DNA of 64,000 nt from Pithys albifrons albifrons (GCF_047495875.1 NC_092463.1:33483724-33547723); one strand, 5' to 3'; positions 29,068 through 43,786 are shown, counted from the first letter of the stretch. The notes: a model not told the origin generated them from the sequence alone. Numbers and translations: made by a program.

Positions 29068-30268
29068 AAGGAAGACTCAGAGAACTACAGGTTGGTCAGC
29101 CTCACCTTGGTGCCCAGCAAGATCATGCAGCAGATCCTCCTGGAAATTATGTAAAGGCACATGGACAATAAGGAGGTGATTGATGACAGTCAACATGGCA
29201 TCACAGCTTAAGTAATGGAAAATCATGCCTGACAAATTCAGTGGCCTTCTGATGGAAAAGGGAGGAGTGACAGATGTCATCTACCTGGACTGGTGCAAAG
29301 CATTTGACACTGTTCCACATGACAACCTTGTCACTGGACCAATCAGTGGATAAAAAATTGTCTGGATGATTGCAAAGAGTTGTGGTCAACAGTGCGATGT
29401 CCAAGTGGAGATCAGTGACGAGTGATGTTCTTCGGGGGTCAGTACTGCGAATAGCAGTTTAACTTCTTTGTCAGTGACATAGACAGTGGGACCAAGTGCA
29501 CCTTCAGCACGTTTGCTGGTGACACCAAGCTGTGTGGTATGGCCAACACACTGAAAGGAAGGGATGCCATCCAGAGGGATCTTGACATGCCTAAGAGGTG
29601 GGCCTCTGTGAACCTCAGGAAATTCAACATGACCACGTACAAGGTCCTGCACATAGGTCAGGGCAATTCCAAATACAAATACAGGCTGGGTAGAGAAGGA
29701 CTGGGAGCAGCTCTGAGGAGAAGGACTTGGGGGTATAGGTTGAACTCAGCATGACCTGACAGCACATGCTTGCAGCCCACAAAACTAACTGTATCCTGGG
29801 CTACATCAAAATAAATCCAGTCAGCAGGTGACTCTGCCCCTCTACTCCACTTTTTTGATATCCCACTTGAAGTACTGCATCCAGCTCTGGGGACTCCAAA
29901 ACATAAGGAGAGCATGGACCTGTTGGAGCAAGTCCAGAGGAGAGCCAGGAGGAACAGAAGGATGGAGCACCTCTTCTATGAAGACAGGCTGAGAAGACTG
30001 AAATTGTCCAGCCTTACAGCAGCCTTCCAGTACCTAAAGGGGCTACAAGAGAGCTGGAGAGAGACTTTTTACAGGCATGTGGTGACAGGACAAGGGGGAA
30101 TGGCTTTAAGCGGGAGTGTAGATTTAGATTAGATATTAAGTAAAATTCCTTACTGTGAGGGTGGTGAGGCACTGCACCAGGTTGTCCAGAGAAGCTGTGG
30201 ATGCTCTATCCCTGGAAGTGTCCGGGGTCAGGTTGGATGGGGCTCTGAGCAACCTGGTCAAGGGTGAA
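29068..30268 (+). mobile_element. CR1 LINE fragment (ORF2 reverse transcriptase, decayed)
   Basis: Translation across frames recovers an ordered series of CR1 reverse-transcriptase motifs. A YRLVSLT block lies near 29090, and the motif A block, YLDWCKAFDTVPH, near 29280-29320 with its catalytic Asp retained. FVSDIDSGTK follows near 29465, then a degraded motif C reading FAGDTKLCG near 29510-29530, where one of the two expected catalytic Asp residues is Gly. A KFN...KVLHIGQGN block lies near 29620-29670. Downstream come the C-terminal CR1 blocks (around 29915-30130, QVQRRARR and similar) and sequence leading towards the 3' end. Stops and frameshifts are frequent, so the element is dead. It is 5'-truncated, as is usual for CR1, and also lacks the terminal 3' bases. 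RT polymerises cDNA from the LINE RNA at the target site. Confidence 0.92.
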
Positions 30269-32495
30269 TGAATATGTTTTAAAGCATTTCTACGATACCT
30301 GAATGCTGAAAGGGCTCTAAGACACAACATCATGAGAAAAAGAGAAAGATCAAGGACCATGAAAAATGAACGAATGGATTTTGCCTTGCAGGTATGGCAC
30401 AACCTCCTGTAAAACAATTAGTGAGGGAGCAGGAAATACCTTGTTGGATTGCTACTTGTATAGTAACAGGGATAGATACACTCAAAAATTTTAGGGAATC
30501 TATTAGAGTCTTTCAGTTGCCATTGTAAAACTATACTCAGGTTTGGAGTAATGGATAGAGTGATAGCTCAGTGTCAGGAATTTTGCAATAATAAATTCCC
30601 TAGACAAAATAGCCTAAGATAAGCAGAGTACTTCTAATTAAATAGCTTGTCCTGAAACACACATGCAACACTCAGTAATGTTAGACTTTCAGTTTCCTTA
30701 GTTTAATGAAAGTTGGAAAATAATAATGCAAAAATAAGAATTATTTAACATCATGGCCAGGCTAACATTTATTTCTTCCAAAGTTTCAATAATAAAAAAA
30801 TAGTCATTTCAATAACAGTACAAATAGGTAACTTTCTTTTAAAATATACCATCAATCCAAGCAAATATAGTAAAAAGATTTATTAGAAATGTGAACTGAT
30901 GGTAAAATGCCCCTCAAAAATTATTAGTTCAGCACAGCAGAGTGTAGAGGCAGCACAGCATGAGGATGTTCACTGGTAAACAAATAAGAAAATTAGATGT
31001 AAAACACTCTAAAAATGTCACACTGCATAGGATGTAGTACAATGAGAAGAGGAGGAAAATGAGCTAGGAGGAATGTTCTCAATTCACAGACAGTAAAACA
31101 ATGTGAAATGTTTTTGCTCACATTTAATGAGTGACAAAGATCACCGTGAAAGCAGCCTGAACATCTGCCAAATCAAACAGACACGTTTAAAAAAAAGTCA
31201 AAATTAGAAAGATAAACATTCAATATACCTATGACATGGGCTGACTTCCCTATAATTGCTGAAGGATAAATGCTAAGACCTCCAGTCTCAGAGCTCAATA
31301 AAATGTGGACTTCACACGACTCAACAGAGGGCCCAAAGAGCCTGACTTTTCAGAGTTGAAGTTACCCTCCTAGTGCAAATTAACAGGGGTCTAATTCCTT
31401 CCTAATAAAGTCCTATCTTTATCACACAGAGTGACAAGTTAAAAGGGGTGAAAGGGTTACCATTCTATAAATTAATTAGATTTTTGAAATATTAAAAAAT
31501 TGTAAAACACACAGACTAATAAAAATATAATTAAAGATAAGCCCTTTTTGTGGTATTAGCACATGAAAACAAACACGCACTTAAGGGCAAAGTATCCTCA
31601 AGAGATTTAAGGAATATCAGTACAAAATAATGGATTAGACCCTGAAGATCCTATTTAGTTTGTCCTGAGGGAAAACTTTGAACAATTTTAATTAGAAAGC
31701 CTCTAAAATCCAACAGAATGCTTAAGAAATATGATTAAATCCTGGCACTAGAGTGAAGCAGTATTTTACAAAGTTTTCATTTCAGAACAAGACAGAGTGC
31801 AAAAAGCAGAAACAGAAAAGATTCTCTATTTTGCTCAAAGTTACTTTTTGTAGTTTCTGATTTGCTCCCCTTTAGTACGTACATAGTCCTGCTTGAATTT
31901 TACATATGAAAAACTGAAGATACACAGATGAAAAACAAAACAAAAAAAAATCCCACAGTTATTTAACACTAGTTAGATATTAAAACCTCAGACTGGCATG
32001 TAAATAGTATTAAAGTCTGGCTCTATATGACTTACTGTTCAACAGTTGTGAACCTTACAAGCACAGGATCATGCTTCCTTCCATGATCTCATCTCCAAGA
32101 AGAGCAAAGGAGAAGCACCACAAAGTGACAGATGGAGATAATTATAGCAGACAGCCTTTCTTTGGTTTGTGGTTTGTTTATGTGGGGTTTTTTGAAGCAG
32201 GTGCAACATGGAACACCAGGAGTGCTTCTCCTCTGCTTTTATACACATTAGTGTAGAAGATATCCTGATTACTCCAGTGCTGGGTTCTTAGATAGACAAC
32301 AAATGGAGCGGCCAAACTAAAGTATGAGTAGTTAACCTGCTAAAACATCACACATTAATGCACTTGAAATCCATCTAATACTGAAACTTCTGGAACATCC
32401 CTTTATTCTTCAGCAAAACAAGAGGCTTTGAAATTTGCAATAGATTTGTTTAGTAAAAGTTTCAAGTTTCAACATTTCTCATGTTCAGCATTTTT
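30269..32495. other. AT-rich non-coding sequence
   Basis: No gene, RNA or identifiable repeat seen between two CR1 fragments. Confidence 0.5.
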
Positions 32496-32988
32496 TGGAT
32501 ATGAGCCAGCAATGCACCCTTGCAGCAAAGAATGCAACAGCCCCCTGGGCTGCATTAGGTACAGCATCTCCAGCAGGCTGAAGGAGGTGATCCTTTACCT
32601 CTAACCAGCACTGGGAAGACCACAGCAGGAGTGCTGAGTCCAGTATAAGAGGGACAGAAGAGGAGTCCAGTAAAGAATATCTCATATAGCATCTCATCAT
32701 ACAAGGAGTTAAGAGTGCTGGAACTGTTCAGTGTGGAAAAGGGCAAACTTAGGAGAGAATCCTACCACAATATGTGCAAATACCTGATAGTGGTAGTAAA
32801 AGTGGCAGAGCTGCAGTGAAAGGACTTGAAGCAATGGGACAAACTGAAATCTCTGTCCTTGCAAATACTGAGATCAAAAGAGACACAACCCTGAACAACC
32901 TTCACTAGCTGACCTTCATCTGAGCAGAAGGGTTTGCACTAGATGATCTCCTAAGCTCCATTCCTAACTCAGATATTTTATGATTATT
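32496..32988 (+). mobile_element. CR1 LINE 3' fragment
   Basis: The sequence follows the CR1 ORF2 C-terminal region and 3' UTR in order: a 'GCTGCATTAGG...GCATC' block near 32550, then blocks matching 'ggaactgttcagtgtggaaaa' near 32725. The 3' end reads through '...gatgatctcctaagctccattcctaactcagatattttatgatt' up to about 32988, the usual CR1 terminus. It is heavily diverged with no open frame, so this is an old, dead copy. Confidence 0.85.
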
Positions 32989-35900
32989 CAGAGAAAACAG
33001 CATCAGGGAGGCAGACATTACTATGGGCATGTCCTGATCCATTTTTTCACTGAAAATTATTATCCTACATGAAATTAGCTTTTGATCTCTAATCTTCATC
33101 CCAAACCAGGCCAGCCAGTCCAAATTTAAAGCACTGCTTTGGGGAAGAGCATGGTTCCCCTCTGAATGGGAGCTGGATAAGAGGGAAACCTAGATAAAAA
33201 CTAATCAGGAAAGATCCATGTATTTCCTCCCTGTAAATAGGAGTCAATACTAATGTAAGCCAGGTGAGGGAAGTCATGCTGCAAAATTTTGCTTGAGGTG
33301 TGCTGCATGATGGTGTTAGTGCTAACAAACTGTTTTAATGAGTACTTACAGCCCCCAGGCAGCTCATATCCATTGTTTCTGAATGGCCAGCCTATTCCTC
33401 CTGGATGCGGCATCACACTAACAAGCAGTTGCATAAGGACAAAGCTAACGCTAGAAGAAATCTTCATCATAAACACATCCAACTACACAGTGAGAGCACC
33501 CTTGGATAAAAAATAGCTTATACTGACACCAAGGTTGTAATTTCACTATATGAGTACTAGATGTAGCAATTCCATCTAAAGAATATTTTACTCTTACAAC
33601 ATTCCCATATCATAGTCTGCAACAATTGATACAATTTTTTGTGGGTCAGCTCTATAAATTGTTTAGAGAACATACCTAGCCAGAGAAAACTGGCAAAAGC
33701 TAGGTTTAGCTAACACTGCAGCCAGATTCTCTGCATCAAATGTGCTGGTTTTGATTAGAAGCCAATGAAGTCACCATCAGTACACACTAAAAGTTTTTCA
33801 CATATGAAGCTCTTTGACATGAATGTATTTGTGACACTGAAAATTTGTGACATCTAGTACACTTCCACATTACCCCCCCCCCTCCCAAAGGATTAGAGAT
33901 AACTGTGCCCTTCTTTTCTCCTTCCTGCAAAACAAGTATCCCATGGAAAATTCAATAGAATTGAACAGGAAATAACAACGTTCTAAACATTTGGTAGCAT
34001 AGCGTCAAATGCAAGAATCACATCATTATAGAGTACTTAAATTATGTAAAAAATTGCTAGTAAAGACATTTGAAACAATAATGGACATATGTAAATAAAT
34101 CCCTTTAGAATCACTGAAGTTAACTCTTATTCTTTCTCCTGTTATGAAAGTATATGAACTACTTTGCATTATTCATAACACAATTACCCTAAAATATCAA
34201 AAGCTCTGAAAACTAAAAAGACAACCTTAAGTGAAAAACAAAGCTCTAACTTTTATGTCAAAGCCAATTCTGTCTGCCTAGTGATACATTTGTGTACTTC
34301 TGACCAGCCATGAACTGCACAAAGTTGCTCTAATTCAACCAACCTTATCTTGGAATTATTTAGATTTTGTTCATTTTGGTCAAATCCTATAATACTTTTT
34401 AAATTTTTAGAGTTTTATTTTTATTTAAAGAAAAAGCAAATTATTTTTTATTTTGTCAGGACAATGTTGTCTATAGCTAAAAGTCTCTGCAGAAATAATG
34501 GCGGCTGTTAGGGATTTAACCTGAAATTGTCCTTGTGGAGAACTTCTTACGTTTGTCTTTTTGCTGGAATAAAGAAATGAAGATAAAGCAGATTTCTGTA
34601 GGAACTACCAAGATATTTAAGCAGAGCATTCTCTCACCTACTACATAGAGCTGAAGCAATGAGAACAGCTCATCAGGAAGAGCTGCCAAGTAAAAGGAAA
34701 AAAAACCGTGCAATTTTCTAAATAAAAATTCAAAGCCACACAGCTAGTTTCAGTAGTTTGTAGAACTATTAGTATGCTGCAGCCTGGTGTGTTTCAAAGT
34801 GTTTTTGCGAAGAAATTGCATCGACTTAATCTCAGATTTGATATGATTTGAGGTTAAGAAGATTTTTGGCTCTGAGAAATAAACACAGTTAATACCACCT
34901 ACTAAGTATGGTTTCACTTTCACAAGACTTGCCTGCTTTTGCAGCATGAAGGCTCTGAGCAGAGACTTGACATTTTCGCTACCACTTTGAGTGGCAGCTT
35001 TGAAAAACTTGCAGCTACCTCAACATGTGTTCCACAGACCTTGGCAGGCACAAGCCAATGAAGATAATATGATTGTGGAAATATGCTGCAAAGTAATGTA
35101 TTGCAAGAACTGTATTAACACAGATTTAGGAATTCTAGGTCCAGGGAGGCTCACATCTAGCCACAAAGGGGGGTTGTTGTGTGGCAAGCTTAATTTCAAC
35201 TTCGCAAATTTTTGGACCCTTCTTATGAAAAGGTATCTTTCTGGTTTTATCAAAAACTTATTTTTTAATGAAAATCGAATATTTGCGGTGGAATGTCAGA
35301 ACACTATCTGACAGAAATACAAGGTGATCAAGTGATGGAAAAATAATCTTTGACATAACAATTTCACAGCCATCAAATCACTTGCACTCAATTTAAAAGA
35401 ACAGCTTATTCATCTTCCCCTTTAAGTCACCAGTAGTAGACAATGGCAGCTCCAGACTCTGGAGTTCCCAAGCTCTGACAAACTTCAAACACAGTAAGCA
35501 GAAAATGGTGATGGAGCCTTGGCTCTGTTGACTGGGCTAGCTGTGATGATACCACTAACAACAACTTAAAGATCTTGTGTTACTCTAAACTGTCCTCTCC
35601 TTATAGTGGTTTTGAAAAGACTCACCCAGGATAAAGTGTTGCCTAGCTGTCTATTTACACAAACAGATTTTTTCTTTTAATTGGGTGAAATCTTCATTTC
35701 TCTTCATTATTTCAGTGGTTTTTTACAGGCCTAGCATTACAGGGAAAATCAGGTCATTCCTTTCTTATGTAAGTAACTTATACATGGAAAAAAGTACCAA
35801 ATTTTAGATTCCTACTTTGGGACTAGGTTTTTCATAATCCCTTCATAATGTAAAATCCCAGTTAAGAATGAAAGTGGTAAACAGAAAAGAACCAACACTT

Positions 35901-38900
35901 AAAGAATTCTTTTATAAACAGCAAACAACAAGAACTATGATGAAGTAAAACACAAGGATATATATAGAGAGAGAAATTACAAAGGTCCTTTTAAGAATAT
36001 ATCCCATTCAAGAATTTTGTATTTTATGAGCTCGAAATAGCTCTATAGATACAGATATATTTGTTTTCAAAACAGAGATACCCCCTTACTTCAGTAAAAG
36101 TTAGATTAGGCTCTTAATCAGGAGCTCAGAGATGCATTAAAAATACCAGTGTGACTTGGTTTAAAAACATAAAAAGTATTTTTTATTGTGAAATTTTCCT
36201 TTGGACTTATAAAAGGAAAATGTTTGCCTTTTTTTAAGGAAAAAAAAAAAAGAATAAGCCCCAGACATTTGGAAAGTATCTGCCCTGAGTCACAGGCACA
36301 GGAGTCAGCAAAGTAGTCCTTTATGCAATCAAAGATACTCGCCATTCCAGTGTTGTGTGCACATCAGTACATCAGATGCACTACTTTGGTTGTTCCACAG
36401 GCACTCTGAGATCAGACACAGCCTTAGCAAACTCTGAAAATCATGCCTCAGCCTGACCTGACACTTCACCCTCAGAAAGCTGGAGCTCCTAAACACTCCC
36501 ATTTCACTGAGCAGGGGTCTCAGCACAGAGGCTCAAACACATCAAGGAATCCTTTAACTACTGAGTTATGAGGAGACTCCCTTCACCCGAGCGAAGGGTC
36601 CAGAGAGAGGGACAACATATTTGCTGTGTTAGCTTTAGAAGTCATACACTGTTTGCAGAAGGGGTTATCTTGTGTCCACACTCTCTGATTTAAGCTAATG
36701 TTTGTTTACAGAGACTGTAAAGCAGGAGAGCAGGAATGTTTTGCAGTATTACTTGTGGTCTCCCTTATAAAGGGATCTTTGAGACAACCTTTAGGAGTGC
36801 AGAGGGAGAAGTCACCTGTAACATCCACATCAGGAGATGCCTGTTTCCAGGAAAAAGTCTAACTCCTTTTGCAGGGTCTGAGTCATCATTTGGATGTATA
36901 TTTTTCCTTCAATGCTTTCATAGAAAGAAGAAAATAAACCATGAAGTGTATGATAGCTCAGTTCAATCATTTTTACAGATGGTGAACGCAATAACCAAAA
37001 TCAAATACTCTAAGCCATCTACTGGTTCAGTTACTCCCAACTAATTTTTTTTCCTTGCTACTAATCACCCGAGGTGGTGTCTCAACATTTTTTGCCCATA
37101 TTTGCAAAGAAAAATATCCCTCAAAAAGTCTTGAGTAAGAAAATGGTAATACTTAATTCAAATGTTACTGGAGTAAATGACTGTTTGACCACAAAAAGTA
37201 GACCCTTCTGTCTGCAACATAATTTTCTATTTCAACTTTTCTAAATTGTTTTCAATTGCTCCTTCTAAAATCTAATTATGTTTACTAGTACTATGGATGC
37301 ACTTGCATTGATTCTTGTTAAATTCTCATGAATATTGCAACCTCACAAAGCATAAGGCTTCTCAGACTCCCCTGAAGAAGCCTTTGGATCAGTCTGAATT
37401 CTATATAAAAATGTATGTTGAGTTCCTTGGATACTTATTATTACTGTTATCCTCCCTCCTTGAGAGAAATTAGAAAAATCTGTTAAAAAAATTCAATATC
37501 AATAGTAGCTAGTCAAGACTATTAGAGCAGATTGCTGCTACGGTCACAGGAAACAATAATATTGTGTGGGGAGAAAGCATTTTTGTGACTCTGGGCTGCT
37601 TTCAGTTTCTGAGGTATTTTCTGAGTATCCAGCAAATCTGCAGTACGCACAGCCCATTCAGTGTGTCACGTGGAAAAGATAATTAGGAAATGCTGCTTGT
37701 TTTGATTTATCAGTGACTCTTTTACCCTGAAGTACAGCCAGGAATACAGGTCCAGTCATGTACTGGATGTATTGGGGCATCATATATTTGGTTGCTTATC
37801 TTGAAACTGTATAAATCACACTTGAAAGCCCTAGAAACCAAGCAAAGACTACCATTTCTGTGGGCATGTGTTTGAGTCAGGGCTTGGGGCTATCCTCTTC
37901 ATAAAATGTCGATCAACACCACTTTGTCCTGCAATTCTTTGTCTGATTACAGTGGTTTAGTGTGCAGACACTAGGCTTCTCATTTTATACTCTGTTATTC
38001 AATTAGGCATAAATTTATAAAAAGAGCAGGGAGTCTCAGTACTACTTTAGCAATAGTATTAGCTGCTATGCTATTTGACTATCTAGAATTTTTCTATGTT
38101 AACTTCGCTGGCTGGTTCACAATATTCTATGAATTTTCTTTTTATTATTATTTGAATTATTTAGACTAAATTTCTCTGTAATAAGAAAAAGTCAGGTTAC
38201 AGTCTGTTGTATGTAATCATAATGAAACAAGGGCTCTTTATTTTTCTTTCTGCATGTCTGTGAACACTGGGAAAGCACTTGTGTGTGAAAACTATTGCTG
38301 AGAAAATACTACCTTGACCTACCTCGATGCTACTGTAACATTTCCAGAAACATAGAGAAACAGATTTTTTTAAAAGTGGTAAGGAGAGATTGCTTTAAAT
38401 TTGATTTTACTTAGGCTAATATGACAAAGAAGTTAGGAAAACATTTCAATAAAATCCCTCTAAAAACCATTATCAGGAGCTTCTGCAATGTCCTTTTGCA
38501 CAGACTTATGCAGGCGCCATGCCTGATTTGGGTATAACGTACTTGCAAGTCACCAAAAGGTTGAGAATACAGACCCATCTAAGAACACTTAATCCGCTAT
38601 GTGATCTTTTTGTACTTTAAGCAATGCTTTTGAGACAACTCCAACCCTGAGAGCTGCAGACCACTGAGAGCACTGAGGTGTATGCCAGTGCTTAAAACAA
38701 ATGGCTGATGTGGATGGAAATGGCCCTCTCTAGATAGAGGGCTGAAAAACTCCTCAAAACCCCATTCCTGAAGCAGTAGTCCCTGACTTCCTTTTATCTT
38801 GGGGCCTCTACAGGGCTGTACACTTTTAATCAAACCTTGTTCACAGACAGTGCTAGAATTAAATACTGTGCTCAATTTTTCATCAGTAGACTTCAGATCC

Positions 38901-41900
38901 TAACATTTTAGAGGAAAAGAGAGAGAAGACAACAAAAAAGATGTTATGGTTTTCCCTTGGCAGTGTGCTTCAATTTTAATTATGCTATTAACATTTTTTA
39001 TCATAGTTGTTTGGAAAGCTGGCTAGTCTAATGTGGAGTCACTGGAGCCATACCAGTTTACACCACTAACTCTAAATTTCATCATCTGTAGAGAATTTTT
39101 TCATTTGTTCCCTGCTGTCAGATGTAATTTAACATGATCATTTCTTTACATAGATTCAGCTTTGCACATGTTCTTTTGTTTTACCAGTTTTTTCCTCTGT
39201 TGACAGTGATAAACAATATTGACACGTTCCTCTGTCTGGCTTATCACTTTAGAGTCTGAATATCTTCTCTGCTGGACATCCTAGCGGTTCACAGTGGCCA
39301 TGGCCTGAGATTCAACACATGGGATAGCCAAGGACTCCAGTAAAAGAAAATCTTTCTCAAAACACTCCCCCTTCTCCTAATTTGAGAGTTATGCCAGGGG
39401 TCCCATGAGTTCCCAAAGATAAAGGCTGCTTGGAGAAGGACTCTAGTAGAAATAAACTCCTGTAAAGAGGAAGGTATTCCAGCAACTGATGTCAAGGTGG
39501 GAGAAAGGCACAGAAACCTTAGGTAACAGGTTGCCACAAAACTGAAGACCATCCTACAGGTAGCTGCAGATGATTTTAGCAGTCCTGCTGAACTCTGCTC
39601 CAAATAGGAATCACCTCCTTAGTATGACTGTAGGCATTTAGATTATTGGGTGTAAACTGATATCCCCCCACAGTCCTCTGTTTCCCCAGGTATTTTAACC
39701 TACATCAGTTTATATGTGTGGAGAGCCAGATTGTCAAAGAGCTTAGCAAGCATAGGGAAAGATAACACAGGCTGGGGTCACCTCAGGTTAAGGCTTGCAC
39801 CTAAATAGTCACAGCTTGTGTCAGAGAGTTTGGGGAATTATGTTAGGTGTAGATTCTGCTGTAAAATCTTTTATTGCTATAAAGAGAGAGTTAAAAAATA
39901 CATATAAAATTTCAGCAAATAAAAAAAAAATGGGCAAATGCTCCCCAGAAACAATTTATCATTCTTGAACCAGGACTAACACACAGATTTGGGATTTGAA
40001 GCGGAAAGTTTATAGGATAGTCTTAATTCTATCATGCTTTCTGATGCCTGCCTTTCATCAACAGAATCCATGTCAATCTCAATTTATTCTTAATAAATGC
40101 TAATAATAAACCAACAAGATCAGTTAACTAGTGTCCTTTTACCAAGCCATACCTTCAATCAAATAGCAATCTTTAAACTAGGAAGATAGATAGCTCTTTT
40201 TTTCTCAAGCACAAAGGGAAGTATTTTATAAAGAAAAAGTTGAATACCAAGGTGTTGTGAATAGTTTCAAAACCATAATTCACAAAAGAAATAAAAAGTT
40301 TGTTCTCTTAAGAAGAAAGCCATGTTTTCCACCTGTGGGACAAAAAAAAAAAAAACAAACAGTAAGCACAATATATCCTTTAGAAAAGTAACTCCTGAAA
40401 AAGCTTCATAAAATGTCAGAAGGCATTAAATCCCGCCTTGGATATTTCCAATTGAGTCAAAGGTATGTTCTATTTTGGGAAGAAAAAAACCAGAAAATAA
40501 TATTAAAATTACTTCCATTAAATATTTCCCACTCAAAAGCATCTGAGCACTAGATTCTGCGGAAAATTTTAGTTTATATCTTCAGTCAGTCTTTAGATCT
40601 CATAGGACGTACATCTAGATTTGGCCTCAAGTTCTTCCCAAGCTTTATAAACAACTTAAATACCTATTGAGTCAATTTTGCTTATCCTATTCTACAAAGC
40701 CAAATGAAATGTCTGAGCGAGTTTTACCACATAAGTAGCCTGCAGAATCATGCTTGCAAGATTATGGTTTAAAAAAATGAAACATTCACTATATTTGCAA
40801 AATATCTTATTCCTTACCTTATTTCATGATTGGCACAGGTAGGTGATCATAAATTATTCTCTTACTTTGACTATTGCATGCTTAGGATGAGTTCACTCTA
40901 TCTCAAGACAGTGCAAGATGTCTTTAATCAGCTCTTTCTAGCCTTCTGTTTAGAGCTCTTCAAAAATGTCATATTTTGGCAAGACCTTGTGTTAAATTAG
41001 TACTTTTGTTCCCTTTTTACTTTCAGTGTCTTCCTTCCTCGGTTGTTAGTGCTGTTCTCATCTTTTTACTGAGATGACCAACAAAAGGTCCTCAGAAAGG
41101 AGAACTGAAGACTCAGAGGACTCTCCACAAGTCATGGGAACCTACCGCTGCTATTAATTCACTAGTTCAACAAGCATATTGTGAGTCTCTTTTTCAGCAC
41201 AGAGGGAAAAGACTCACAGAAAAACTTATACTTTGCTTCCCTTCTTCAGCATTAGCTCCTTTTTTCCCCTGCATATCTAGACCAAATTTCCTGTATTTTA
41301 CTCTCAGTAGCTGAGGGTGAAAGCACTCCAGACAGTCTAGCTGATTGTAATGAGAGTTTCTCAGAAATGGTTTTGGTTTTATGCTGGATAGCAGCCAGGA
41401 ACTGCTTCTCTCAGATTTGTCTCTAAAGGGCAACATTCATGCTGTAATGTTGAAGCACAATTAAATCAAAAGCACTATACTATTAAACCTCCTAAAGAAA
41501 GATGTTAAAATAAAGTTAAAAAAATAAAAAACAGGTATGTAGAAAAACCATTTCTTTCTAGAAACACATATTTTGCAGGCAGTAGAAAAGCAGGCCTCCT
41601 TAAGCTACCACTTAAGTATGACAAGCTATTGCCAACCTCCTACTGAATTGCGCCTTCTTAGTGCTGGTGCAAGCCTAAAAGAACCTGCTCTAAGGGAAAG
41701 CAGTCTACAGTCTATGTTGTTGCCCATGAAGTTTGTAAAGAATTACAGATGAAATTCTGATCCTTAGCATTGTCGACTGGGATTAAAGAAAATCAACTTA
41801 ACCATTTCAGGCTGAATTCAAGTAATTTCAGCCACTCAGTTTGAATCAATATCTCCCTACTACCAAAAAAATAAATGGAGTAGACAATAAGGAACTCTTT

Positions 41901-43786
41901 CAGAAGCTTAAAGGTTGCATTCATGTTCAAAGGTATGTTGAATATCTGAGGATTCCAAATCAAAAGCATTTATGTATCTTCCGCGTTGTGCAATCTTTGT
42001 TTACAGTCTGTTAGTTCAAAGTTTAACACATAGGTGGTTGAGAAGGGAATACCCATACAACTGTTTAATCTATGTTTACAGCTCCTAGACATGGTTCAAA
42101 CTGATCTCAAAGAAAGGATTTTTGCAGTTTTTATTCAAAGAACAGAATGTACTGGGTAGATCATCAAGTTCTAGTATGTCACCCACCCTCCACAAAACCC
42201 TTAGCTAAAAATAGGGAATAGCTTATAAAGGCATGAGGTTTCTGAATGACAAAATTACCGAAATATTTATACCCTTTTTTACATCACAAAAAATTCCAAA
42301 TAAAATATAGCATATTAGATCAAGTCAACCAAGGTCACAGCAGCACCAAAACAATTATTAGCTTACTTTTAGTATGAAGAAATTCTTTATTCCAGGCCAA
42401 GTCTCTTATGAAACCTGAGCCTGCAAGATTTTGTATGTATACTTTTACATGAACATACTATACCTCTTTTGCTCTTAAGTCTTTTAGATTTTATACACTT
42501 CAACTTTTTTCAGCAAATGAAAAAAGTTGACTGTTACAGTAAATTGAAGCCTGCCAACAACAGTTAAGCAAGCCCACTTACTCACTAAACAAAGCACTTG
42601 GAGCATGAAGGATAATTTATAGGGACAAAAACTCACCCAGTATTAGGCAGGTCAGCCACAGGAGTACCAATGAATCTCCTCACTTTACAAGACTAGAGTT
42701 TATGCTCTGTGTTCTCCAGAGTTCTGGTAAGCTCATGTGACACCATGTAGCACTGCTGAAATCATGAAAATTCTTAAGTAGAGGGAAGTGGCACTGCTTA
42801 CTTGTGAACTCCAGCTGCGAACACGCAGTTGTTCTGCAAACAGGATATTCACAGAGACAACTGGATTTCAAATAACTGGGATATCACGGCTGGCCCAGAT
42901 TTTAACAGTTTTTCTGTAATTGAACTATCAGAGTTCTTTCCAGTGTAGAAGTGCTTACTTCAGCAAAATGAGATAAGCTTAGTAAATGCAGCAAAACAGA
43001 AATGAGGTGGGCCTGGATGTAAGATGTGACACGATGAAAGGTGGAAAAAATTTGATGTGGGGAAATGTGAGGTAGGGGCAAACTCCTTGTGCAGAGCACC
43101 ATTTCACCTGGGCAGAACCCTACCTGACTCCTCCCCTACACGAAGTTGTTTCAAGCCAGTAACAACAATTTTCCAGTCTGTCACAAGACATTACTCCATT
43201 CTCCCAAAGGTTTTCCCATTAATGATGGTCAGTTAAGAATCCAAGACATACACAACATCAGTAAGATGCCTTTACTGCTAAAATGTTTTAAGCGAAGGTT
43301 AGGTCAGTTGTGTGGATGCTGCAGATTGAGAGAAAGGACAAATGAAATCTTTACAGAGTACCCTAAAGCTATTTCTGGCAATGAGAGAATGCTGATATGA
43401 GTATTGCTGTCTATTGTCATATACATTGTTACAGAATACTGGCATCCATAAACAAGTATTGGGTAATAACAGGTCTCATGTCCAGCACTTCTCTTAGTAT
43501 ATCCACTGTAGAGGGAAAAGAGAGCACAGCATCTCAAATTTTAAAAGCTTTACCATAAGTCTTTGTTGGCCAAAACCAATCAATGAAGAATAAAGAACCT
43601 TAACACCTGTTAAATCAAAGAAAGCATTAAAAAAAGCAAAATTGAAGGAACAATTTATATCCTGCATCAGTAGAGAAGAAGGAAGAAACAGAATTCAAAA
43701 ATAAGCAAGGAACTGACAAAACATTATCAATTCTCCTTATGGTAATAGCTTTTGGGCTTCCCAATAGAAGAAAAACATTGACAAAT
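32989..43786. other. Long non-coding stretch
   Basis: Over 10 kb with no recognisable gene or dispersed repeat. Minor features are a C10 run at 33873-33882, A-runs at 36240-36251 and 40342-40355, and the hairpin at 42500-42530. Open frames such as 34991-35311 (106 codons plus) and 39289-39603 (104 codons minus) have no recognisable motifs. The first overlaps a 77-codon frame on the opposite strand. Confidence 0.5.
42500..42530. repeat. Perfect 13-bp hairpin, 5-base loop
   Basis: The left arm 42500-42512 (TCAACTTTTTTCA) pairs completely with the right arm 42518-42530 (TGAAAAAAGTTGA), around the loop GCAAA. A perfect 13-bp inverted repeat is uncommon by chance at this spacing. The run of A/T makes it a weak stem in RNA but a plausible cruciform or replication-slippage product. 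Confidence 0.85.

Noticed and set aside
33289..33516. 75-codon plus-strand frame with a splice-like TTACAG near 33350
   Set aside because: It overlaps a 93-codon frame on the opposite strand, and no donor, homologous domain or neighbouring exon supports it.
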